From assembly GCA_028571685.1 (NCBI GenBank), contig CM053143.1:6749501-6813500 (forward strand): DNA of 64,000 nt. The letters are read 5' to 3'. Below, piece by piece: positions 1-10,290 of the stretch. The notes under the pieces are model-generated. The model worked only from the letters and a program-made list of their open reading frames with translations. It ran no database searches and was not told the origin of the DNA. The position numbers were made by a program, and so were the translations under genes. Positions within the stretch are counted from its first letter, which is position 1. Each line of letters opens with the position of its first letter. The DNA is from Heterohyrax brucei. Lineage: Eukaryota; Chordata; Mammalia; Hyracoidea; Procaviidae.

Positions 1-1245
1 CATGAGAAGGGAGATTGAGACATGGTAAAGGGCATGAGTGATGTCACAGAGATAAGACCGAGGTTGGGCCATCCATTCGTAACCAGTAGTTCCAGTGAAA
101 GCACAGAAAACGGGTCATTTGGATAGAATGGAATCATAGTTTACAGGGGGAAATCATTGAGAATACATTGGTGAGATGGCATGAATGAGAGGTCTCATTT
201 ACAAAGCTGTATAGCTTTGTTGGAAAGGTCAAGGCTATTGGTAAAGTAGACCTCAAGTACATTGGCAGAAAGTTAGGAGAAAGGAGTAGATCATTTATTT
301 GCACCACACTGACTGTGTCCATTTACAGTTAGTACTTTTCTTTCAATGATACCAAATATATCCATAGTTTAAAAATTAGTTGTGCTATGGTACTCTTAAT
401 AATCACATTTTAAATTAGAGCTGGCAGCCATAATTAGGATAAGTGGGGAAGCAAGACATTTAAATAATCAGTTCTGAGAGATTGAAATACTATTCTCATT
501 GTGATTCATGTGAAAGACCATGAGCTACTTCAGTTTTAGAATCTCAGATCTGCTTTCAGCTTGTCAGTACCACATGATAGGATTATTGATTGCTCTGAAA
601 GCTTGCTAGTGTTTTAGTGAAATGAAGGTCAAACAATGGAAGAGAAATTGCATATGTTCTAGGCGTGGAATCTATAGTTAAATATTTCATATTCCGTGTA
701 AAGATGTATAAGGATTATGAACCATTTTGAAAGAGTTCAGATTTAATAAAGCATGTAATGCTTCATTGAAGATGGGGAATGGCATTTTAACCAAAATTAT
801 TGGTGAGTTACTTTATGGCAAGCTACATTCACTGACCATTGCATATATGCAAAAATTATGAAGAAGCAGGCGTCATAAGAGTTTTGGAAGTTGTAAACTA
901 AAGATTTGCCTTTAAGTTATTGGCAAATTCAAAAAAATGGGAACCCAGATTCAGTATAGAAGAAAAAACTTACTGTAAAGGAATGAGAGAAAAGCAGTAA
1001 CTACAGATCCTTAAAATTGTGCTGAAAGAGTTTTTAAAATAATGTATTATTTTTCCTGTCAGGGAACAATAGCTTACAGGGTTAAATGAGATAGTATATA
1101 TGAGTTTTAGAATTTTTTTATATGAAAAAACATCATTAGAAGTTTTTTCTATCTTTGTAAGAGAGACAGTTTATACTCGTAAGACTTTGTTTAATATATA
1201 TGTATTACATAGTGTGTGTGTGTGTATATATAAGATATAAATAAT
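1..1245. other. intergenic/intronic sequence, nothing recognised
   Basis: AT-rich sequence with no gene or repeat family that I can name. A short TG/TA run lies at about 1211-1232. The only open frames are short and without family features. Confidence 0.5.
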
Positions 1246-1397
1246 CCAGTGCCGTTGAGTCAATGCTGACTTATAGCGACACTATAGGACAGTGTAGAAC
1301 TGCTCCATGGAGTTTTCAGGGAACGCCGTGTGGGTTTGAACTGCTGACCTTTGGGTAGAAGCTATAGCTCTTGCCCGCTATGCCATCCGTGTTTCTG
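1246..1397 (-). repeat. AfroSINE copy, antisense
   Basis: Reverse complement of the family: tail region 'ttgagtcaatgctgactt' first, then 'agaactgctcc', 'gggtttgaactgctgacc' (B-box complement) and a degraded head. It lies directly before an RTE fragment. Confidence 0.8.
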
Positions 1398-1409
1398 TAT
1401 GTGTATATA

Positions 1410-2311
1410 CGGATGACACAATCAGGAGGACTGGAAGCCCCTACTTACGAAGCCGAAGGATAACAGCCCACAGTACAGATCAGACCGTACAAAAAGAAAA
1501 GAAAAATTTTTTTCTAACTGGACCAGTAAGCAACATAATGGTAAATGAAGAAAAGATTGAAGTTGTCAAGGATTTCATTTTCCTTGGATATATCATCAAT
1601 GTCCATGGAAGCAGCTGCCAAGAAACTCAAATGATGCATTGCTTTGGACAAGTCTGCTATAAAAGACCTCTTTAAAGTGTTAAAATTGATAATGTCATTT
1701 TAAGGACTGAGGTGTGCCTGACCCAAGCAATAAGTATTTTCAGTTGCCTCATATACATGTGGGAAACCCTGGTGGCATAATGGTTAAGTGCTACAGTTGG
1801 TAACCAAAAGATTGGCAGTTCAGATTTTCTGGGTACTCCTTGGAAACTCTGTGGGGCAGTTCTGCTGTGTCCTTTTGGGTTGATATGAGTCCAAATTGAC
1901 TCGATGACAGCGGGTTTGGTTTGGGTGCATATGCATGTGAAAGCTGGACAATAAATAAAGAAGACCGAAGACACATTTATGTATTTGAATTATGGTATTG
2001 GTAAAAAATATTGAATATACTGTGACCTACCAGAAGAACGAACAATTCTGACTTGAAGGAGGTACAGCCAGAATGCTCCTTAGAAGTACTAGTGCTGACA
2101 GTTTGTTTCAGATGCTTCGGGCATATCATCAGGAGGGATCAGTTCCTCGAGAAGGACATCATGTTTGGTAAAGTAGAAGATCAGTGTAAAAGAGGAAGGC
2201 CCTTAGGGATACAGGTTGACACAGTGGCTGCAACAATGGGCTCGAGAATAATAATAATGTGAACATGGCACAGGACTATAAGGTATTTCATTCTGTTGTG
2301 TATGGAGTTAC
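1410..2311 (+). mobile_element. RTE LINE 3' fragment, split by a SINE
   Basis: Matches the 3' part of the Afrotherian RTE ORF: 'actggaccagtaagcaac', 'gaaaagattgaagttgtcaa', 'tgcctgacccaagcaat', 'gagaaggacatcatg', and the tail 'cattctgttgtgtatgg'. The reading frame is broken by many stops. An AfroSINE at 1762-1927 interrupts it with a target-site duplication. It is an old, dead copy. Confidence 0.85.
1762..1927 (+). repeat. AfroSINE inserted in RTE fragment with TSD
   Basis: Full-length short-form copy: 'ggaaaccctggtggcataat' head, 'ccaaaagattggcagttcag' B-box region, 'tgatatgagtccaaattgac' tail. It is flanked by the direct repeat catatacatgtg (1750-1761) and catatgcatgtg (1928-1939). The flanking RTE sequence reads on across the site. 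Confidence 0.92.
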
Positions 2312-2314
2312 TAT

Positions 2315-2440
2315 GAGCTGGTGGTGTAGTGGTTAAGGTTGGCAGTTCGGATCTACCAAGTGGTCCTTGGAAACTTGATGGGACTGTTCTACTCTGCCTT
2401 CTAGGGTTGCTAGGAGTTGGAATTGAGTTGTTGGCAATGT
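2315..2440 (+). repeat. AfroSINE, partial
   Basis: Shows 'gctggtggtgtagtggttaa', 'ttggcagttcggatctacca' and 'tgctaggagttggaattgag'. It is internally shortened and abuts the end of the RTE fragment. Confidence 0.85.
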
Positions 2441-3205
2441 GTAGTGAGGTAGTAATCCAACAACAGTTATTAAAAACTGACACACTTGTCTTGAGTTTAC
2501 CGAAGCATCCTGCTTCATAGGTTAAGTAATTAATTAAGTTATGTAAACAATTATTAAGAATGAACACTAAAGGACTTAAAAAAAATACTACGCTGCAAAA
2601 CTTAACCACAATGAAAGTATACCAGTAAATTATTATCTTGGGAGAATTCTTTACCAAAAGAACTGCTGAACTAATGCTTTCTAAAATTAAAATTACCCTA
2701 GATTATTAGTTATTTCTTTTCAAGAAATATCTCAGCTTGGTCTTTATTAAACCTTGAGTCTTGACCTCTGTCCTAAACTGCTAACCTACATTTTTTATAT
2801 GCATATACTTTATCTTATTCATCCTCCAAATGCTAATGAGTGCCTCTTGTGCTTGCCTGGGATATGGTATAGAAGTAAATACATGGGGATCTGTCTCATG
2901 AGTCCTCACAAACAAAAGATAGAGAGTAATTTAAGAAGCAGGAGGAGGAGGAGTCAGTTTGGTGCTGGAGGGAGATGGAGAACAAAGATGTGACCTGTAG
3001 ATTTCATAACGTGGAGGTCATAAATGACCTTGACAGAAGGATTCTGAGTAGAGTGATAGAGCTGGTTCAGATGGCGTGGACAAGGACAAGCATAGATAAA
3101 TTTTCAAGAAATTTCGTTATGAAGAGGAGTAGGGTAATGAGATTGTAGCTGGAAGTTGTGGGGTCAAAAGGGATTTCTTTAAAATTTGGATATGCTAGAA
3201 CTCAT
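2441..3205. other. unassigned sequence
   Basis: No recognised gene. A purine-rich GGA run at about 2938-2955 and a stretch resembling old interspersed repeat (about 2960-3130) could not be assigned to a family. Confidence 0.4.
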
Positions 3206-3622
3206 TTCACCACCCATCTGTCAGTGTGTTGTACTGTGGTGGCTTGCATGGATTGGTGGCTTACTATGATTCTGGAAACTATGCCAGCAATATTGCAATG
3301 CCGTCAGGGCCACCTGATGATAGGTGATGAACAAGTTGCAGTGGAGCTTGCAAACTAAGACAGACTAGGATGGAGACCCAGTGATCTCCTGAAAGTTAGC
3401 CAACAAAAACCGTATGAATCCCAGCATAATACTGTCAGCTGTAGTGCTGGAGGATGAGCCATCTAGGCTGAAGGCACTCTAAATACACAGTTACTACAGC
3501 AATAGTCTTGAGCATACCAGTGGTTATGAAGATGATACAGGACCTGGAAGTGTTTTGTTTTGTTGTACATGGAGTTGCCATGAGTTGAAGCTGACTCAGT
3601 GACACTTAACAAAACAACACGG
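3206..3622 (+). mobile_element. internally deleted RTE (5' end fused to 3' end)
   Basis: The left part (about 3206-3480) matches the RTE 5' region: 'ccacccatctgtcagtgtg', 'tgtggtggcttgcatg', 'aagacagactaggatgg', 'gtgctggaggatgagcc'. The right part (about 3481-3622) jumps to the RTE 3' end: 'gatacaggacctggaagtg', 'ttgttgtacatggagttgcc', then an 'acttaacaaaacaac' tail. Roughly the whole ORF is missing, as in non-autonomous RTE-derived families. Confidence 0.7.
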
Positions 3623-3918
3623 CTTGTTTGTATGTTGAAGGAAATGCTATAGTAGAGAGGCATAAATAGATAATGCAGGAAAGAAGGCAAGTAGTTGCAG
3701 AAATGAATAAAATCTAAAAGAGGGGATTAGCTTTTGAAAAAGTAAAAGTATTTACCCCTCCCCTTTAAAAAAAAGATTTAGGATACAAGTATAATTTCGT
3801 TGATAGATATGAGAGTTCAGTGATTGGTATTTAGGAGTTTTGAAGAAAGAAGACAAGTTGTGAAAGAAAGGGAATATTGAGTGGCCATTTGCTATCTGTG
3901 GGCCTGGATTTACGAGGT

Positions 3919-4454
3919 CTGACAATGAAGTCTACAAACTTAATTGTTTTAAGTGCTACATACCTCATTGCTGAATATCACTATGGTCACCTTCATAGGA
4001 CTCCCCATGGGAAGCTGTGCACTGATGCCAGCACCTAGACCACCATTCAGCTCAATTTTGAAACTCCTGGAACAGCCATTGTGCCCAGTAGCATGGCAGG
4101 AAGTTCGCAAACTTAATTGTGTAGTTGTCAGTGAAGGAGCTTTTAGCCAGTAAACAAATAACTATATTGGAACACCATCCCTACTCCCCTAATCCAGCCC
4201 CCAGTGACTTTTTTCTTTACCTGAAGATAAAAGAAATACTGAAAGGAAGACATTTTGATGACATTCAGGACAACAAAGATAATACAACAACACTTCTGAT
4301 GGCCGTTCCAGAAAAAGAGTTCCACAATTTCTTTTACGGTTAGACTAGGCACTGGCGTTAGTGTATAGCTTCCCAAGGGCAGTACTTGAAAGGTGACCAT
4401 AGTGATATTGAGCTAGCACTTTTTCTAGGATGAGGTAACAAACTTAATTGTCAC
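3919..4454 (+). mobile_element. palindromic mariner derivative, copy 1
   Basis: The right half codes for the end of a mariner transposase (4171-4275: HHPYSPNPAPSDFFLYLKIK then EILKGRHFDD). The third catalytic Asp of the YSPDLAP motif is Asn here. The left half (3919 to about 4105) is an inverted copy of the same 3' end, so both ends carry 'tgtgacaattaagttt'-like termini and 'tcactatggtcacctt' blocks. The rest of the transposase is missing. Same architecture and junction as 17288-17822 in opposite orientation. Confidence 0.75.
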
Positions 4455-4721
4455 ATCTTTTGTTTGTTTGTTTTTTTACAATTTTCAATTCTTTAGACCC
4501 AGGCATGGAGAAGGGGAATGATAGAATTTCTGGAGTTTGCACTTTATAGTTGCTTACAAAAAAGGGAAGAAAGGGTGAAGGAGTTAAGAGTGTATCTAGA
4601 ACACCCATATCTTTATGTGGATTTTCTCTGGGACCCTCAGTCTCTAGGTACTGTTTCTTAAATGCCACATACATCTGCAGGTCTGCTTGACATTCTGTTT
4701 TTCCTGTCCCTAAAAGCTTTA

Positions 4722-4862
4722 CTGGAAACGTTGGTGGCATCGTGGTTAAGTGTTATGACTGGCAGTAGTTAGAACCCACCAGGCTCTCCTTGGAAACACT
4801 GTGAGACAGTTTTACTCTGTTCTATAGGGTCTCTGAGTCAGAGTCAACTCAAAGGCAATGAA
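4722..4862 (+). repeat. AfroSINE
   Basis: Short-form copy: 'ggtggcatcgtggttaagtg', 'agaacccaccaggctctcct', and 'gtctctgagtcagagtcaac' tail, followed by a TG run and T-rich sequence. Confidence 0.88.
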
Positions 4863-5120
4863 TTGTGTGTGTGTGTGTTTTTTTTAAGGCTTTATAAAGC
4901 TGGTGATCTGTTCCTCTAGAAACTTCTGAGGTTCCGTTTTGACTTCTCTTTTTCCCCCTGGCAACTGGTAGTTCAGCAAGTAACACTTCAGTTAGTAATG
5001 ATTCTGTCAACTGTCTCTGTCACCACCACTATCCCCTTTGTTCAGATGTCCCCTCATCCTATTAAAATGGCTCCCCAGATGCCTTTGCTACTTCTTCTAT
5101 TTAAAAACAAAAAGAAGAAA

Positions 5121-5388
5121 CCCAAACCCATTGCTGTTTAGTTGATTCCTGCTCGTAGCCACTCTAAAGGACAAAATGGAACTGCTACATAGGGTTTCCA
5201 AGAACTGTTGAGTATACTGGAACTACTGAAGAAAAACTAGGAGCCTGTAACAATTTTATACTGTTGAAGCCACCATACCACTCTGGATCACCTAAGAGAG
5301 ACATTAACTCCTTTTGTAACTCCTGAACTACTTAGCCTTTTGGCTAAGCGGGAGTACCTCTTAATCACTATGCTGCTAGGGTTCTCTC
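5121..5388 (-). repeat. AfroSINE, antisense, split by an inverted-duplication arm
   Basis: 5121-5215 is the antisense 3' half ('cccaaacccattgctg', 'tagggtttccaaga'). About 5313-5388 is the 5' half ('ggctaagcgggagtacctct', 'actatgctgctagggttc'). Between them lies non-SINE DNA (5228-5312), a reverse-complement copy of 5772-5856. Confidence 0.75.
5228..5312. repeat. inverted repeat arm 1 (85 bp)
   Basis: Reverse complement of 5772-5856, 81 of 85 positions identical by eye. It interrupts an AfroSINE, so this arm looks like the inserted copy and the other arm like the source. The loop between the arms is 459 nt. Confidence 0.9.
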
Positions 5389-5513
5389 TTCCATAGTGCC
5401 ACCATAATCAGGGTTTCAAGCGCAGAAGTTTTTATGTTGATCCCTTGCATTATGAATTTTAAATGACTTTCAACAGCTAAACAGATAAAATCCAAACTGC
5501 TTAGTGAGGCATA

Positions 5514-5672
5514 GGGGCCCTGGTGGTGCCCTGGTTACAAGTTCAGCTACTAACCGAAAGGTCAGCAGTTCTAATACATCCACTGCTCATTGCAGACTTT
5601 GTGTGGTAATTCTGATATGCTCCGTAGGGATGCTATGAGCTGGAATTGACTAGACGGCAGTGGGTTTGATAG
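5514..5672 (+). repeat. AfroSINE in the loop of the 85-bp inverted repeat
   Basis: Head 'ggccctggtggtgccctgg', B-box region 'ccgaaaggtcagcagttcta', tail 'gctatgagctggaattgact'. Its middle is diverged. Confidence 0.85.
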
Positions 5673-5771
5673 TAGACTATATAAAGAAGTTGAAATTGTG
5701 ACTGATACTATTTGGTTACTATATTGTTTACATGTAGTTTTGGTTGCATAAAATGATAGCATAAGTACATC

Positions 5772-5856
5772 AGGAATTACTGTCTCTCTTAGGTGATCCA
5801 GAGTGGTGTGGTGGCTTCAACAGTATAAAATTGTTACAGGCTTCTAGTTTTTCTTC
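5772..5856. repeat. inverted repeat arm 2 (85 bp)
   Basis: Partner of 5228-5312. It contains 'ggtgatccagagtggtgtgg' and 'cttcaacagtataaaattg' in otherwise unassigned intron sequence. Confidence 0.9.
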
Positions 5857-7501
5857 TCCCTTTATGCTACCACATGGCTTCCATTATCAGGGTTAGTTCA
5901 TGGTGTAGGGTGACTGCTAAACTGCATTTATCATGTCTGCATGATAGAAGCAGGAAAAAGGGCAGAAGAGCAAGAAGCTGCTTTTCCCATCCAAGTAGAT
6001 TCCTTAAAGCAATGTTGCTGTTTATATCGTAAAAATTGTCCAGAATGTAATTGTTTTGCCGCTTCAGGCCACACCACAACTTAGGACGTGAAATCTTTTA
6101 TCCCAGTATGCAGTATACCCACAAAAATAATAATACTGAAGTAACTTCTGAAGAAAAAGGTGAGAATCACACTTGATGCTCCCTCACATTCCCCATTAGT
6201 TTTGTTAATTATCTTTCTTTACTTAGATCGTTCTCCTCAGCTCTGTGCTCACAGCTTAGCCACACTCCTCCAGGTCTTACATCATCTGTAATTTCTACTT
6301 TTTTACCTAAAGCTGACTCAAGCCTTGTATTCCCGTGTTGCATGTAAGCAAAAAATACATGTTAAAAGTGTTAAGGGAATACTGAAACAGAGTTCTAAGT
6401 GAGGAAAAATGGTAAAATCAGTGTGAATTTGGTTCCACTGAAGTTGATGATATTGAAGGGAGAGTTTACTTGATTTTAGTGTAAATATAACCTGTGTTAA
6501 ATTTTGAAATAAGATAGATTTCTAAGTTAAAGGAATAGAGTAAATTAGGTAAACTAACACAGTGGGATGTACTGAAATTCCTCCTTTTGAGGACTGATTG
6601 TACTCTGTGCTTCAGGGTAACACATCTTCCTGGAATGCATAATGATTTTTAGCATTATTTAGACCAGTTCATCCCATTTAAATCTTAATGTGATATGGTA
6701 CTTGATACACAGAGAAAATCTGTTCTCTTGAGAGAGGGTAAAATTGCTGGGTCAAGTTGGGAATTTGGTTGCTATACCTACAGCTTCACAGATGTGCTCT
6801 GCATATAAATACAGGCTTCCTGGTGTTTGCAATATTGGCATTCGTAGTGTCTTAACAAAGTAAGTAGCCTTAAACAAAAGGAATAGTTATTTTGTTTATG
6901 TGTGTATAGTTGACGTGATGTCACAGGTCATCTGATGCTTAAAGTCTTTAGTCAGGGAGCTTGCCATTTATGATCTTTGGTTTGAATTAATGCATGATAG
7001 TTGACCCTGGAAATCCTTGTTTGCAGTGATGTTTGTGTTTCTGTTTCAGAAATAAATATGCTTCATCAAGGCTTCAAACTGACACTTGTGTCAGTGAAAT
7101 AAAAGATGCTTTTCCCTGCAAATGTTTGGAATTATTTTTCTACTGCTAAGTGCAGAGGAACACACGCTATGTATTTTTTAGAGGGGGGTGGAGGAATGAA
7201 TTCAAGATACCTGAAAATATATAGCAACTATATGTTTACAGAAGCATACTGTCAGTATTGGTAACACTCAGAAAATAACAAGAGTAGGGATATTGTTAAA
7301 AGAGAATACATGAAGCAAATTAAATTCAGTGAAATTGGATTGTATAAAAATATTTCAATTAATCATGGTTTGGATTTCCTCTGTTTTATGTTACTATAAA
7401 TAAAATTATGTTTTAAAAGCAAATATTTTAATGCTGAAGAAAATGACTTAATTTTGTACTGTGTACTGTGCCTTATTTTTGCATGTACTTTACACTGTTT
7501 A
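5857..7501. other. intron-like sequence, nothing recognised
   Basis: AT-rich, no SINE/LINE signature that I can name. Short chance ORFs only. Confidence 0.5.
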
Positions 7502-7696
7502 AGGAGCCCTGGTGGTGCAGCTTCTAACTGTAAGGTTGGTGGTTTGCACTTACCATCTATTCCTCGAGAGAATGATGTGGCAGGCTGCTTCTGTCAAGAT
7601 TACAGCCTTGGAAACCCAGTGGGTCACTTCTCCTCCATCCCGTAGGATTGCTATGAGTTAGAACTGACTCAGTGGAAATGGGTTTGGCTTGGTTTT
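7502..7696 (+). repeat. AfroSINE, long form
   Basis: Long subfamily with the extra middle module: 'ggagccctggtggtgcagc', 'gagaatgatgtggcaggctg', 'tcaagattacagccttggaa', then 'gctatgagttagaactgact' and a T-rich end. Confidence 0.92.
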
Positions 7697-9300
7697 TTTG
7701 GTTACACTGTATAAAAGTTGTTCAAGAAAGCTTAATAGTTGAAAGAATGTGAAGTAATAGATGTATATTCTGACTTATTTTCTATATTGGAATTTATAAT
7801 GTGAGTTTTGAAACTATCTGCTTAATGTTTATTACTGATGAAAGTATTGAACTATAAATTCAGATATTCAAAAATGAGTATTTCCATAGATAATTCTTGT
7901 GTTAACGTGTTACGTATTTTTGCATAATTATGTTTTACATTTAATAATGTAGAATACGGTTTTTGGTATTGAATGTTCATGTAACTGCAGATCTACAGAT
8001 ATATAACTGTATTTTTGTAGTTATGCCTTTGTATTGGGTTTTTTTTTTTTAAGTTAGCTGCTTCAGGATAACTTTTATTTTACCTTTTATTGATGACCTT
8101 ACTACAGTTATGTTTTATAGCTTTAAGCTGCCAAGAGTGGTAGTTTTATTAAGGTAACACTGTTTCTTAATTAAATACTTTTGAGTAACTAGAAAAAACT
8201 GGAGCAGAGTTCAGAATCTGTCCAAGACATGATGATGATGATGGTGATGATGATGGTGATGACACTGAAGACCTGGGTCATAAAGTTGAATTTAGAAAAT
8301 GATCATTACGTATTCACATTAAATTCAGTTTTACAAATAGGAGGACTCATAATTGTTAAGAGTATTCCATTTCATCAGTCTAATTCCTCTCTCTCTATAA
8401 GTTATATATGCCTTTTACATTTTGATGACAGGTAGCATCCCCCCATTGTCACTCTGAGTTCCCCCTTTTCATTTGTCTGGTTGTCACGTGCCTCCCTGTC
8501 TTTCTTTTCATCTTTGCTTCTGATCGTGTGTGTTGTCTTTTTGGTCTCATGTAGACGATTGTTCTGCGGAACACTTACCCACGTGCGTTGTTGTTTATTT
8601 ATAGGCCTGTTACATGAGCTCCAGGAATAACTTCAGTTCCAAGTTAGAAGGTGTGTAAAAACTGTAGTCTTGGAGGCTCCTCCTAAGCTGCTTCCATGAC
8701 TGTCCTCCCTGTGTGCTTTTTTATATATGTATGAATACACATAAGCACACACAGGTATGTATGTAGAAATACCCACAGCCGAACCTACATGTGGATGTGG
8801 ATGTGCTGCCGTATGCCTTCCCACATGTATTCGACAATGAAGTCACAATTAGTTACTTGATATATTTATAAGAAATTGCGTTGTGTGTGTGAGTTGGTGC
8901 TTTCCATTCCTAGAAATGTATGTATGTTTGTGTTTAAACTTGCAAGAACTATGAATGCAATATTATTCAAGTGAAGTGAGTTACAAAGACAAGCCTACTA
9001 TTTCAACCACTTTTAAGATATATGCCAGATTTGGGGGAGGCTGGTGGCTAGTTTTTGGTGTCATTCTCATAAGCCTTTTTAAAAGACCAGCAGTTTGGCT
9101 ATTCTTCTTGGAATCTTGTTTGATTCTTGATAAATTTAGGTTCTTATTGACATAGGGCCAGTCTGAACCACACATTAATTCACTTTCCATTTTTTTTTTA
9201 CTATTAACTTATGTACATCGTTTTACTTTTAAATTATATAACTGTTTATTTGACCTCTTTTATGAATTTTATAAAAGTTAGATCATTAGTTGTGCCAGTC
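7697..9300. other. intron-like sequence with probable old L1 3' piece
   Basis: Mostly unassigned. 8436-8610 has pyrimidine-rich text resembling the antisense 3'UTR of an old L1 ('tttgtctggttgtcacgtg', 'tttggtctcatgtagacg'), compared with the clearer copy at 14460-15760. The assignment is weak. Confidence 0.35.
8229..8263. repeat. ATG/GATGGT simple repeat
   Basis: Imperfect trinucleotide run 'gatgatgatgatggtgatga' and onward. It creates a poly-Met/Val reading frame that is not a gene. Confidence 0.9.
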
Positions 9301-10290
9301 ACTAGAGCTCACCTTCCTGTGGGTTCATCCTGTGCATGGCCAGCTTTACTCCACGCCCTAGTGAAGTCGTAACAAAGGTGTTTGGAGGAGGCATGTGTCC
9401 GTGTGCTGAAGGGAAAGGCTATTATGGACCATAGCTGTTATACAAACTGATTAGCTGCCATCAGTGTCCAAAGCACTGTGATCAGCAGAGACCTGTCTGT
9501 GCCACTGTGTAGACCGATAGCAGCAGATGAGTTTAGCTGAGCTGTGCCCCAGCAGTTCAGTCACGAGGACACAGACACTTTTACTAAAGTACGATCATCA
9601 CACCACTGTCCTTTGCTGGTTTAGATTGTGGCCAAGAGAGAAAAACTGCTTGCTCTCTTCACCCGACAACAGCTGAGGTAAGAGCCACCTTTTTTTTCTT
9701 GAGGCGAAGAAAAAGCAAAGGCAGTTTCTTTAAACTTTTCTCATGCTGTTTTGATTTAAATACATGCTAGTCTTTTCTGTGATAATCCCTCAGGCCGAAT
9801 ATACAATTCCGCGTCCGTCTGGTGGAGAGCACCTTGTTTGTAGTACAGCTTGGATAAATTTTTATAGCAGAATTGCGTTGCTGAGCACATCTAAACATTT
9901 GACCTTGAAGACTCATGGAAGAGCAGACTTGGCAGATTCCCCTACTTCCCCTTGACTTACAATAGTAATAATGAATGAATAGAAATTGATAAAGAGCATC
10001 TGTCACGCAGTTGCTGAGGTCACGCAGCTGGTATGCAGAAACATTGCCCATACAACATGCGTAAAGCATAACTGCAGTCCGGAGAGATGGGTGGGTCATA
10101 GAAGCAGGAAATTAGCCTACAGAAGGAATGCTGGCTCTCTGCGCAAGCCACAGCCCATGGGCTCACTGAAAGAAACCACTTGGGGAAATGGGGAGTGCTC
10201 AGTACTGCAGAGAAAAGAGCTCCTATATGAGGGTGGCAGCACTGTTGCTGTTATTGGTGCTCCAAAATTATTGAAGACAGTGCAGGTTAG
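9301..10290. other. repeat-poor, CpG-containing block with exon-like signals
   Basis: This block lacks the SINE/LINE signatures that surround it and is richer in G+C and CpG than nearby intron. Within it, 9625-9677 (53 nt) lies between 'ctggtttag' and a perfect consensus donor, CTGAG|gtaaga. That piece is open in at least one frame (IVAKREKLLALFTRQQLR). I cannot match it to a known RAPGEF2 exon. It could be a 5'UTR or lncRNA exon, a conserved regulatory element, or chance. Confidence 0.3.

Noticed and set aside
1762-1927. tRNA gene, because of A-box and B-box-like sequences
   Set aside because: It is the tRNA-derived head of an AfroSINE with SINE body, tail and target-site duplication; no cloverleaf expected.
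2181-2657. 158-codon - strand frame
   Set aside because: Runs antisense across an RTE fragment and an AfroSINE; open by chance.
8229-8435. Met-rich open frame
   Set aside because: Begins in an ATG simple repeat; not a gene.
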